Assembly (NCBI GenBank): GCA_949752735.1
Contig: OX457052.1
Location: 13,181,037-13,245,036, forward strand
Source: Lumbricus terrestris
Lineage: Eukaryota > Annelida > Clitellata > Crassiclitellata > Lumbricidae
Length of the DNA stretch: 64,000 nt
Direction of reading: 5' to 3'
The stretch's first letter is position 1. Each line of letters starts with the position of its first letter. Positions 43,944 through 57,661 of the stretch are shown here, piece by piece. The translations under genes were made by a program, and so were the position numbers. The notes under the pieces were generated by a model, which was not told where the DNA came from, made no database searches, and saw only the letters and a list, made by a program, of their open reading frames with translations.

Positions 43944-46900
43944 CTGGAAAAGTTAAAAAGATAGCACCAATTTACTAAACAATCTTGAGTTTAAATTATA
44001 AAACGAACGATAATACGTCGAACTGCTATTTTGTTATTTTTTTTATTGTATCTCACATTGTAGGCCCACAGCAACACTGCGCAATTGCAGCATGATTAGC
44101 TCTATGTTAACTTGAATGGGTTTAAACCAGGACTTTTTTAACGAGCACTGTGCAGTTCTACACAAAATGTGCAGTTGCAAATGCATTTGTGCAGCTGTAA
44201 AAGCAGTTCTGTGCAGTGGAAATCATTAGAAAAAGGTATTTGCAGGCCGGTTTAGCACGGAAGAAGAAGGACATGTGCAGTGAAAAATAAACAGGAAGGT
44301 GAAATAAAACAATTTTAAAAAAGGTTACCAGTTTCCCGTCGCCGACTTGCCATATTTCTGGCAAAAACTTAAAAATTTGGGACAAATTTCTGAACTAGCG
44401 ACTAAAAAAAGGTCATTCGTTTTTTTCGTCGCCGGCTTGCGATATTTCTTGGGGAAAATTTTCGCCAAAGAAAGCCGCACTAAAAAACTTCCTGACTGCG
44501 CAGTTCTATAAATTTCTAACAAAAAAACCTGGTTTAAACGATGCACTTACGTCGATAGCTTGTTCGATGGAACTTCCCCCTGCGAGACTCAATACAATAT
44601 ATTGAACTTTGAAGTACTGTCCGGAATATCGATCGATATCACAGTTGCTGATGTCAATCGTCTGAATGTAGTCGTAACAAAATCCTTGCGGAATGCAGTA
44701 GCAGGTCGTGTCGTTTGCATAGCACGGTGTTATCAGAGTGTTATCCTGTGAAAAAGACATACCGTTAGCCAGAATGAAATGCATGCAAACACACAGACAT
44801 TAGTGTAGACATGCAGATATATGGTAATTCACTCACCTACCGTATATAAAACTAAGACGATTACCAAGAACAATGACCAAGAACAATGGTCAAGAACAAT
44901 GGCCAAGAACACTGGTCAAGAACATTGGTCAGTGAATACATGTAGTCCATAATAATGTGTATGTATGGAATTATGTGTGTCTACATGTGCATGCGCGCTT
45001 GCAAGAGTAATAGCGTAAAAGTAGTCATTGATATTTAATTACCAAGAATGTTAGATACATGTAGTTCGGTAGATATCATTAATATAAATACATAGTGTGA
45101 TTGCAAAATTTGTTAGGCCTACATTGCATAATCTCATGCATATTCTTTTGCTAACCAGCTGTAGCACCTCACTTATAAATTCATTCACAACCATATAAAG
45201 CAAAAATGGAAGTGACCTCTTTTACCAGTTACTTTGTCTGAGGACTTATCCTCCTAGATTGTTAACCTTACCCTGTTTGCTAGATTGTCAGGCTGAGCTC
45301 TGGTCTTTGGTTGAGCGACTGTCCGAGGCAATGCCAGCGTAGAAACGAAGATTCTGTAGGTGATGTTGGCAATACCGCTCTCTCTATCCGTCACATTGAT
45401 CAATAAACTGAAACAGTATTTATAGAATTTAGAATTTTTATTTATGTGTGCTACTGGTTATTTATATATAGTGCAGATTGTACAATGATAATATACTCGA
45501 TCATTAATTTTGAGAGGACAAAAAGAAATGTATCTGTCTGTTGGTGACTTGACATCAAAATAGGCTATCGTGGAGCACGTGATAGTAGTCAGTAACTGTA
45601 GTGGGAGATCAAATTGCGCCTATAATGGTACTTTCACTAGCCTACTACTCTTCTCGCTGTTTCGAGCTTCTGTGTGAAAATAATATGAAGAAGGTTCAAA
45701 GCACGCGCCTAAACGTGATATGACCAACTCACAAAAGCTGAAGAATAGGCTTACTAGTTGCATCAAATCGTACACAAAGGTTAACAAGTTAAAGTAATAA
45801 ATCAAGACAAATGAGTATTTCTTACGTTGTGTTTGTATTATATTGTCCAGTCTTTAACTGAAATGATTCCTGTTTGACCTCCGGTACAGTTCTGTCGACG
45901 CCAATTACAAGTTTCTCAATTACAGTTCCGAATGCTGCATCCATTGCTTGTACCCACACGACGATAGTATTTCCATCGGAAAGGCCCTGGCTAATTGGAA
46001 GCTGGTAGCTGACATTTCTGGCACTCAGAATGACCCAGCTTGGCGGTGAAATTCCTCTACCTCCACCGCTTGGATCCAACACGTAGGCCACTGCATAAGA
46101 GGCAATACCATTTTGTAGTGTCTGAATCGCCTCAATTGAGCGACGACCGTATCTGGTTCTGTATTTGTCGTCAATTCCATAATTCGAAGGCCATGGTGTT
46201 GCTGGGTATCCCCATTCACCGGAAAATTGCGCGGTGCTTATAAAGTGATTTGCCCAGGTCACGGTCAGAGGAATGTTTGATCCATCTCTGGGATTTTCAA
46301 AGTTTGTTAACCAGGTGTAGTTAGTCGACGGCTTCGCTTCTTTGAGATATACTGGATTGCCAGGACTAATACGTAAGTTAGAATCTTTATTGTAAATGAA
46401 TAGCTTCCTGGCCTTGGCTGTATTGCCCGCGAGATCGTACACGGCGAGTTCAATGGAATAGACTCCTGACTCCGTGTTCAAAATGAAGAGGCAGTCATTT
46501 TTAATTGGGTCAACATTCTGTTGATAAAGCGGGCTTCCTGCGTTTTGTAACCAGCCACCGACGTTTGACATCTTAAATATCTTAACATTGAATTTGGCAA
46601 TGGCAGATCCATCATCTGTCCAGTTGTAGAACCTTGGCTCGATCTTGGCGTTCTGAGAAGTAGACACAATACAGACGTCACTGTTTTTACACATACATAA
46701 TTATTATACATACATACATACATACATACATACATACATTGTTGGGTTCACTTGCTCTAGTCTAGAAGATGATGAGTAATACTCAGGTCCGTAATGTAAA
46801 ATAACATCGATTTATTCAATAACAGAGCAGTCTGACAAGGAGTAGGTTAACGTTACCCAAAGCTGACATGAAGTACGACCGATACAGCTGATTCGACAGA

Positions 46901-49900
46901 GCTGACGTGAAGACACACCAGGCTAACGGAGCCCAAAGGAAGACGGATGTAGGCCAGTTCACCAACGAGGTGGGACGGCAATCGAAGAAGACAAACGTCG
47001 TAGAACACGAACCACACGCCACGCTCAACAGGAGTCGAACACACACCACAGAGTAGACCCACGACAAGAAGCAAGCCCCCACAGTAGTAGCCCTTTAAAT
47101 AGGCCCTGCCCTTCCCTCAACTCCCACATAGTCAAGGAGAGTCCAAGTAAGGAAGCCCAGAGGGGTAATAGGTAGCTAACACTCACATACCCCCCCACCA
47201 GAACATGAGGAGTCCAACGGGGACGACGAACTATACGAACAATGCTACGCCTAAATGCAAAATCACTCAGTACAAGCCATTACACGTACTAAGCAATTCA
47301 GCAAGACTTAACTAAATAATGCATCGCACTCATAAATAACGTAAGAGTCCGATATAATCATGATCTGAATACACAAACTTCATATAACCCAAATCATCAG
47401 TTCACACGTAATCACGATATATATACATACACATCAATAGTTCAAATGTCCAAAAAACTATATCTGAAACACAAGAAAAAATTTGGACACCAACTGGTGT
47501 ATCAAAAATGAACCAAAATGTATAATGGTCATCGGCACAAGCCACCCTACACTACAGACACACTGAAGAGTTCATTGCCGAAGAATTCCGTGCTTTCCTT
47601 TTATGACAGAACGTTCCATTGAAACTGTTTCTGGACAGTGTTTGACTTTTCATGACAGAATGTTCCATTGAAACTGTTTCTGGACAGTGTTTGACTTTTC
47701 ATGACAGAATGTTCCATTGACATACGACGAGGATAGACGTACCAGAGAGCATCTCTAGCACGCCCGACGACTCCGCTGTGAGGAGACAAGTGGAGACACT
47801 GATTGACGTGTGCCCTCACCCGCTCCCACTCACATTACGCAGATGGACGACTCAGAATGTCCGGCAGAACATTCCATTCGCCTGGACGATGTCTAATGTC
47901 CAAGTTGTACTGTTCAAGCTCCAAACTCCATCGCAAGAGCTTCATATTTTTGTTCGCCATCTGATGGATGAACTGCAAAGGTTTATGATCGGTGAACACC
48001 AGGACGACTGCGGATCCAAAGTAGACACTAAAGGCCCGCAAGGCGACCATCAGTGCCAGCGCTTCCTTCTCTATGGTCGAATAGCGAATCTCCTGCGGCA
48101 GCAGCTTCCGACTCAAATAGCAGATCGGGTGTTCCAATCCATCCTTCATCTGAAACAAGCACGCTCCCAGACAGAATTGAGAAGCATCAACACCCACACA
48201 AAACTGTTTAGTAAAGTCAGGAGGTATTAAGATAGGTCTAGAAGCCAGACGAGATTTTAGATCAAGAAAAGCAACCTCCGCTTCCTCATTCCATCTAAAA
48301 GGAATCCCTTTCTTTGTCAAAGCCGTGAGCGGCAAAGCAATATCAGAGAAATGAGGCAAGTACCTCTGATAGTATCCCGCTAATCCTAAGAAAGATTGCA
48401 CCTGTTTTTTAGTAGCAGGCCTAGGAAATTTCAACACCGCTTCCACCTTCTTCAACCTTGGCTGAACTCCGTCAATCCCAATGTGATGACCCAAGAAATC
48501 CACAGACGCATTAGCAAAGACACATTTAGCCAGATTCAGAGTTAAACAAGCATCAGCTATTCGAGATAACACTTTTCGCAAATGAACCAAATGATCCGAC
48601 CATGCTAAGCTGAAAATGATGATGTCGTCTAAATAAGCATCACAAAACTCATTCAATCCATTCAGCACTTTCGTAATTAACCTTGAGAACGAAGCCGGAG
48701 CATTCTTCAGGCCAAAACTCATGTATTTCCATTGGTAATGCCCTTTCGGGGTGACAAACGCAGTTAACGGAACTGACTCCGGATGCATCGGGATCTGCCA
48801 GTAACCTTTAGTCATATCCAGCTTTGTTATAAACCGTGACTGACCCACTCGATCAATTAACACCTCCACCCGTGGCATAGGAAATGGATCCGGAACAGAT
48901 AATCCATTCAGTTTCCTGAAATCTGTACAAAGACGATCTGTACCGTTTGGCTTAGGCACCAAGACAATCGGAGCTGCCCACGGACTCTCGGACTCCTCTA
49001 TTATCCCCGCTTCCAACAACTGATTCACCTCTTTATCCACCCTCGCCATTTTCTCAGGATTTAACCTGTAAGGGTATTGTCGAACAGGGCGAGCACCTTC
49101 AACCAAATCAATTCTATGAGACACCATAGATGTTTTACCCGGTACGTCACTAAACACATGTGCAAAGTCATGCAAAACATCCCGCAATTCCGCACGACAT
49201 TCAGCAGACACTTCACATTGTAAGACCTTATCCTCTAAAGTCACATCATTCATCCTCACATCCGGATTTACCACCAACACAGAAGCCACCACCTCCTCAT
49301 TCGGTCGCTCATACACCACATCTATACGATCCACATAGCGCTTCATCAGATTCACATGTACCACCCGTTCCGTTTTTCTTCGATCCGGGGTACTCACTAA
49401 ATAATCGACCGGACCAAGTCGACGTACAACCACATACGGTCCACAATATTTGGTCTGTAAAGGTTTACCCACCAACGGAATCAAGAGTAAAACCTTTTCA
49501 CCTTCCTCAAAAGACACAGCACGTGACTGCTTATCATACAGTTGCTTCGATTTACTTTTCGCATCAACAGCATTTTCACCAGCAAGTTTCAATCCAACAC
49601 GCATACGTTCACGTAATTGTAAAACATAGTCAATCACGTTCTTGCCAGACACTTCATGTACAACATCTTTCGCCAACCATTCTTCCTTCATCAATTGCAA
49701 CATGCCACGCACATCTCTGCCATACATCAAATCAAAAGCAGAAAAGCCAGTACCCTGTACCGGAACCTCTCTATATGCAAACAAGATCCACGGCAACATT
49801 GCATCCCAAGAACCCGGATATGTTTCAGCCAACGCCTTCAACATATCTTTCATAGTACGATGAAAGCGTTCGCACGAGCCATTGGTTTGTGGTCTATAAG

Positions 49901-52900
49901 GACTAGTTTTCAACTGCACAATACCACATTCATGCACAAACACTTGCATCAAATCAGACATGAATTCTGAGCCACAATCAGATAACAATTCTTTCGGAAA
50001 TCCGAAAAGCGAAAAAACTTCACACAAACATTTAGCCACATCCTGCGCCGTATGATTCTTCAACGGAAACGCAAATGGAAAATGGGAAGCCAAATCAATG
50101 ACCGTGAGAATAAACCTATTCCCCGTTCCCTCACATACACTCAATGGGCCTACGATATCCATTGCCAAGCGTTGAAACACTTCCTCCATTACAGGCATAC
50201 TGACCATGGGCGCCCTATAATTTCTGTTTCCTTTGCCTAAGCGTTGACACACATCACATGAACGACAATACTCACGAACGTCTCGATTCACATGAGGCCA
50301 CCAGAAATGCTTCGTCAACCGATCCAGTGTCTTTCTAGTACCCAAATGCCCAGCCGCTGGTATATCATGGGCCACATGCAACAACTTCTGTCTTAAGTCA
50401 CGAGGCACAACTATTTGTACCACACCCATTCCTAATGGTGTACACTTCTCCTCCCATCGACGCACCAAGACCTCGTCCACCAACGCATACGGTTGTACAC
50501 GCCCACCGACAGACACCGTCTCGTCGACTTGTGCATACAATGGTCTCAATTCAGGACACCGGCGCTGGCGCAATATTAATTCCTGTCGGCTAACATATAG
50601 CTCCGATCTTTCTGTCACAACAGATTCTGTCGCTGCAAATAAACTCGATAAGTCGCCTTCATCGAAATTCATTCGTTCAACTTGTCTGTCAATTATTTCA
50701 CCTGGCGTTCGCTCTTGGTCGGCCGACTCCGTACTTTGACCCACTATCTCCGACTGCTCGGGCGCCGCTTCACTGCACACCGCCGTCTCCCTCTCACTCT
50801 GTCTCACTGCATGTGCTCTAGCCTGTGCACGAGTCGTCACCGCGACCTCCAACACCTGTCCTGCCAGCGCTGTATCATTACCCACAATGCAATGCACCCC
50901 AGCCATTGGAAGTGAATTCATTAGACAGCATAATACCTCACCGTGAACAAATGCACAATCAACATTCACTTTCACCAGAGGACATTCCACAATAGAACCA
51001 GATATACCTCTGAGTAACCTCGTTTCATTCATGTGTACAAACTCATGCTCATTCAACCATTCATTAGACACCAAAGACTGCAGCGCTCCACTGTCCCTCA
51101 AGAATACCGCCTCCTTTCGTGCACCCTCATCATCAATTACACATCCAATCACACAAAATGGTGCATACAGTTTATCAACAGATTCAATTGGCTTCGGAAA
51201 ACTCTGTGGTTTAACAGGCGCCGAAACAGTCTGAACCAAACCCACAGGTTTCGCACCCCTCCAATTTTCCATTTGAGTCCCGTCCTTTCGTTTTAATTTC
51301 CAACAACTGGCCTTCGTATGACCTGGCGCTCTACAAAATGCGCACGTGACCGGTTCCCCAAAACCAGTGACGTCATCATTTTCCCGCACAGGCTTATTAA
51401 ACCCATACGTTCCTCTTTGAGGCGAACGTCTACCCCAATTTGTATCACGACGCGTACCATCCTTGTACCCCACGCCTTGACGCTCCCATACATCTTTCTT
51501 CTCACTATCATCAGATGAGAATCCTCGTGTACGGTCGAAAAAATCCCTGCGGAACCCCCCAGAATAATGGTTCGGCCCCTGCTTGTATAACACTGCATAT
51601 TCATCCGCTAAACGTGCAGCACTTGCCACAGTATCAGGACTCTTATCTATCAGCCACCTGTGTACTTCAATAGGTAACGCTTGTACAAACTGCTCCATGA
51701 GAATTACCTCTTTAAATTTTGCTAACTCCTCCCACGAGTTTGTACCCTCAATCCATCTCTGAAAAGGACTCTGCAGTCGAAATGCATAATTCGCATACGT
51801 TTCCCTCGGTTCTTTTCGCAACCCCCGAAATTTCTTTCGATAAAATTCCGGAATACGTTCGTACGCCGTCAATAGCGCACTCTTCACAATATCATATTGG
51901 ACGCACTCCTCCAACGATAAAGCCGCAAAAACTTTCGCCGCCTTCCCCGACAACTGTGGCTGTAGGAGGGACGACCATTTTCCCATCGGAATTTGATGCA
52001 ACGTCATCGCTTGCTCAAACGCCGCAAAATAATGTTCGATATCGGCCGAATCAAATTTTGGCACAAATTTCAGAGCTGCCCCAAAACGCAAATCCTCATT
52101 TCCATGCGCTGGTCGTTCGACAGCACCACCTCCTTCTATCCTCCGTCCGTCCATTTCTAATTTCTGCTTCTCAAATTCCATATTCATTCGTTTCTCCTCC
52201 ATGTCAAATCTCCTTTTCGTCTCTTCTGCTTCAATCCTCAATTTATTCTCCTCTGCTGCAATCCTCAATTTATTCTCCTCTGCTTCAATCTGCATTTTCT
52301 TCTCCTCGAATCTCATTCGCTCCTTCTCTCTCTCCCACTCTCTGTCCTCTTTTAAGTGCAAGCGCTCTAACTCGGCCTCCTCTTTCTTAGCCTGTGCCTT
52401 AAGTTTCCAAGCTGCACTACCCAATTTCGGTGACAATGGTTTCATAGCCATTCTCCTCACCTGTGACCTAGACACGTCCTCCACTTCCTCACCATATGTC
52501 TCACTCACCAGTCGAAGTGTGTCACTTGGTATGTCTCTGACATCCCCAAATTCAGGAATTAACTCCTCCTCTAACGACGCCATTTTACCTCTACGCCCTG
52601 TCGACTATTCGACGTGCAGACCAACGCACAGCGCAAAAAATTCACCCACGACAGCTCACTTCAAAACTGTCTCGACCAAATTTACAAAACTCGCAAAACT
52701 CAATGTCGCAAAACGTCGAAATTTCCCGCACTAATTTTCCCGACCTAATTCGCCAAAAACAACAACCATTGACCTGTCTTCACGGCCAACCACCATATAA
52801 CACTTTGCCAACGGAATTACCACCGTACTATTCGCTAAATTTCACGGAAACAACGCCCCTTTTTTGACGCAAATTTCAAATTATCGTGAAAAAAATCCCG

Positions 52901-55900
52901 AGAGACCCCATCTGTTGGGTTCACTTGCTCTAGTCTAGAAGATGATGAGTAATACTCAGGTCCGTAATGTAAAATAACATCGATTTATTCAATAACAGAG
53001 CAGTCTGACAAGGAGTAGGTTAACGTTACCCAAAGCTGACATGAAGTACGACCGATACAGCTGATTCGACAGAGCTGACGTGAAGACACACCAGGCTAAC
53101 GGAGCCCAAAGGAAGACGGATGTAGGCCAGTTCACCAACGAGGTGGGACGGCAATCGAAGAAGACAAACGTCGTAGAACACGAACCACACGCCACGCTCA
53201 ACAGGAGTCGAACACACACCACAGAGTAGACCCACGACAAGAAGCAAGCCCCCACAGTAGTAGCCCTTTAAATAGGCCCTGCCCTTCCCTCAACTCCCAC
53301 ATAGTCAAGGAGAGTCCAAGTAAGGAAGCCCAGAGGGGTAATAGGTAGCTAACACTCACAACATACATACATACATACATACATACATACATACATACAT
53401 ACATACATACATACATACATACATACATACATGCATACATACATACATACATACATACATACATACATACATACATACATACATACATACATACATGCAT
53501 GCATACATACATACATACATACATACATACATACATACATACATACATACATAAATACATACATACATACATACATACATGCATGCATACATACATACAT
53601 ACATACATACATACATACATACATACATACATACATAAATACATACATACATACATACATACATACATACATACATACATGCATACATACATACATACAT
53701 ACATACATACATACATACATACATACATACATACATACATACATACATACATACATACATACATACATACATACATGCATGCATACATACATGTATATAC
53801 ATACATACATGCATACGGGGGAATGGAGTAAGCAAGCGTCTCATATAGCCTCTGCTGCTCAAAAGTCCATCACGCCACCTACACGTGGTCCCTCTGTCGA
53901 AAACAAAGTGCGTGGTGGGCGACCGAGTTCTCGCCGGTATATGCGAGAATCCAGAGGAGAAGATCCTGAAGGACGGATGACGGAACTCGGCAACGCATGG
54001 AGATGGTGTCTCGTGAAAAACACCGAGGGGAAGGCAACGGGAGACCACCCCTCTATGAATCCCGAGTATATGTCAAATGAAGCTTCTACACAAAACTAAA
54101 AGAGAAGGCCCAGCGGAGGGAGGAGTGGCGACATTGGACAGCCGAACCTGCCTAGTGGCAGAGAACCAGAAGAAGAGACATGCGTACATGCCTACTCTAT
54201 CGAGCGGCAATGCGGCATTATTATGTTTGTACCTATTCATATGCGAGCGTATCTGCGTACGCACATGTACATTCATACTCACTGACATCATTTGCAAACT
54301 TACTTACTCGCGTATTAATGCAGGTAGGCCCATACAAATTCCTATAGGTATATAATGCACTCGCACTCTTATGCCGCTAATAGGTTATACATGGTGAGCT
54401 AATGACTTTTTAATCAAGTTTCTGAGAAAATAATGGTTTACCGTTCTGATATCCTGATCCAGATATATGGCAAAGTATGGGCAGGCGCTGGCCGCATTGT
54501 TAGTCAGACAATGAACGGGTGGTATTAAATCAATTCTAAAAGTGGTACTTCGAGTAAACGTTGTTCCAGTGAATTGCTGAACTAGAGTTGCTCCAGTAAC
54601 CTGCTTCTGACCTCCAAGCTGGCCAGATACGGTTACCCTGAAACTGCATTTAAAAACATTCTGAGTTCTTCTACACTAAAGTGTTGGAGACCTTGTGCTA
54701 ACGGTTTACGAACCATGCATTGATCACAGGACTATAACTGATCATAGGACGTTTGAGCACATGGACCATTGATCACAAGCCTGTTGATCATAAGTTGTTT
54801 GGTAACATGGTGCAGTCAGCAGCTGGGTTGATGAAGAGAATGCTTTATAAATGGAAGCTGGATTTATGTTTTTAGCTGAAATAGAAGCTGGATTGATGAA
54901 AAATTCGCTTCAGAAATAGAAGCTGAATTGATAAGCCAAGCGTGTTTTATCAATCAACCTTTTGTTTCAGCTATGAAAAACACAAATCCATCCTTCATTT
55001 CAGAACCATTATTTTCATCATCCAGCTTCTATTCCTCAACCATTCTTTTTCATCAATCCATCTTCCATTTCTCAACCATTCTTTTTCATCAGTTCAACTT
55101 CCATTTCTCAACCATACTTTTCATCAATCCAGCTTCAATTTTTCAACCATTCCTTTAATCAATCCAACTTCCAGTTCTCAAACAATCTTTTCATCAATCC
55201 ATCTTCCATTGATTGCTACCCTGTCATATTGCTTAAATAATAAAAAAAGATGATATTAAAGACACATTTTATTGTGATCAATAGATACTATTTATACATA
55301 ATTATATTTCTGCTTTAAACCAGGGTGAGAATTTCTGGGGCTGAGAGGTTTCAACCCCAGTCTTTCTTAGAGCCCCATTGTAAAGTCTGTTTTTCACACC
55401 CCAATTTCAAGTGGATCAGAGTCCAACCCAGTTATTTTGACACATTTCTCACACTGCTTTAAACTATTGTTTGTATTAACATTATTTTGTAAGAGAACAA
55501 AGTCGTTGATACATTTTGACATCATTTATGATACAGAAGTGGCAGCAAACTCTTTCAAGGAATCACAGAAAAACAAATATAGCCTAATAGGTGAAAGCAA
55601 AAGTAAATAAACCACCAAAGCACAAATTTCTGGCGATCATCTCAATAGGGTGCAAACTGCTCACTACATAGCACAGAGGACGTTTCACCTGAGTGTCGTT
55701 CGCCTCTTTACTCTAATCAAGGCCGTAGCCAGGATTTTATTTCGAAGGGTGTTTCACCAATTTCCCTTCCCAAAAACTACATTTTTCCATTTCTGGAGTG
55801 TTTTTATGGTTTTATTTCATGGTTTTTACGTCATATGTTCGTAAATGCATTATATTATTTTTCACATTTTCCATTTCGGGGTGTGTTCAAACACCCAAAA

Positions 55901-57585
55901 CACCCCCTAGCTACGGCCTTGACTCTAATCATATCTTTTAGTTACTGGGCTACCAGTGAAACTCCGACGCAGTGTCCGCGCTATATTTGGGAGCGCCTCT
56001 GATTAGCGATTCCAAAACATCCTGAAAATTTAGAAAACTATCGATTTAAGGACATCTTGACATTTAAAAGACTATCCATTCCAGAGCATCTTGACATTTA
56101 GAAGACTATCCATTCCTCTTCTCTTCCCTCGAACTCCCTTCGGGGTCCCCTATCACTTTCACAATACGAATTTAGTCTGATTTGCCCGCCACTTTAGGTC
56201 GCAAAGTAGAACAGTGTCCTTACATGTTAGCATTTTTCCAAATGAATTTGATTATTTGACATTTTAATAGAAACTTCGATTCGTAGTGTCAGGTAAAGAC
56301 TACAGACTACAACAAAATGGATTACTTCACCTAAAATTTAGGTGAAGTAATCCATTTTGTTGTAGTCTGTAGTCTTTACCTGACACTAGGAATCGAAGTT
56401 TCTATTAAAATGTCAAATAATCAATAGGAAACCAAATAATTTTATATAGACTAGCCTATGTAAGGACTGTCTGAAAGGTAGTGTCGACAGTTAACTGTGA
56501 ACACACATTGTGTAGCCTACCTCTATCGGATCTTTGTCATTGCGATTTTAAGCGTGCGGGAATAGCCTGTGTACTGTAGACAACCATTTGCTTTAATGTC
56601 ATCTAATCTATATATTTATTTACAGGACCACAAGTGGTGGTGACCAGGATCACCACTTTTAAAAGTGGTGGTGACTCGACACCACCGTCTCAATAGAAAT
56701 TTACGCCTATGTTGGGGAGGCGTTCATCCGGTTGCAAATTTTGAACCTGATGCGCTCGACTATTCAAAGCCACTGTAGCTGGTCCCGGATCGCGGTTGAA
56801 ATATTTTTATGGTCGAACTTTTTTCCAAGTCCGGTTGCCAGATGATCAGAGGGGGCGGATCAGCTACTAAGGTGGATCAGGTGAGACATGGCAATAGTTT
56901 GAGACAGGTTAAGAGTTGAATATTCATTTTATTAGACCTATTATTATGAAATAGAGAATCAAGATCAGAACCTACACAGTAGTAGGGCACATAATTTTTT
57001 TATTGTACACAGTCTGGACTTCAGGCGCACGCCGATTTTAATGCGAGACCCAGTGGCGTAGCTAGCTTTTCGTGGGCCCGTGTGCAGAGGTTCCGCATGG
57101 GCCCCTGCTTGGCCTTGAAGGGCCAACATCTTCGCGTTCTCGCAATTAAGATCACCAAAAACTAATCAATGGCGTGTTTGCTATTATACCTAACGCATGT
57201 AATAGGCCTACAACTCACAGAATAAACATGAATGCTGCACGAATTAGACAGATGAATTAAAGTGTTATAACTGCACTACTGCAGTGATTTCTCAGTCGAA
57301 ATTTAAAATCTATCACCTTGCATACTTATCCACTTATTATTAGTGGACCTACTTAAAACGGTGTCATGGCATCATAGAGTTTTCTTTCTATCATTTTGTT
57401 CAGCAAAAATGTCAATCATATATCAATTTGGTCCATGATTTGCAATTTGCACACCAAAAACGATACAATCATCAATTTGTCACAGTAGGTCTACCCCAAA
57501 AATAAATTCAGCAATATTCCCTATATACAAGTGCAAAAATTGGGGCAAATAAGTGATTACTATGACCCTGATCCTGCTCAATTTT

Positions 57586-57661
<76 letters not shown>

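Larger units (their letters stand above)
46740..53360 (-). mobile_element. Intact Ty3/Gypsy retrotransposon, Gmr1-type
   Basis: 6.6-kb minus-strand element with two 448-bp LTRs, primer-binding site, gag-pol frame and polypurine tract. It is flanked by ACAT in a microsatellite, so the 4-bp target duplication is ambiguous. Identical LTRs and an unbroken frame mean a recent insertion. It lies in the gene 2 intron between the exons at 45826 and 54442, in the same transcriptional direction as the host gene. Confidence 0.95.

Noticed and set aside
49160..52734. Plus-strand frames of 60-231 codons opposite the retrotransposon
   Set aside because: Shadows of the minus-strand gag-pol gene; no recognisable motifs.
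53198..54099. Frames of 150-230 codons of MYVC or HTYI repeats
   Set aside because: They are produced by the ACAT microsatellite, which is open in every frame.
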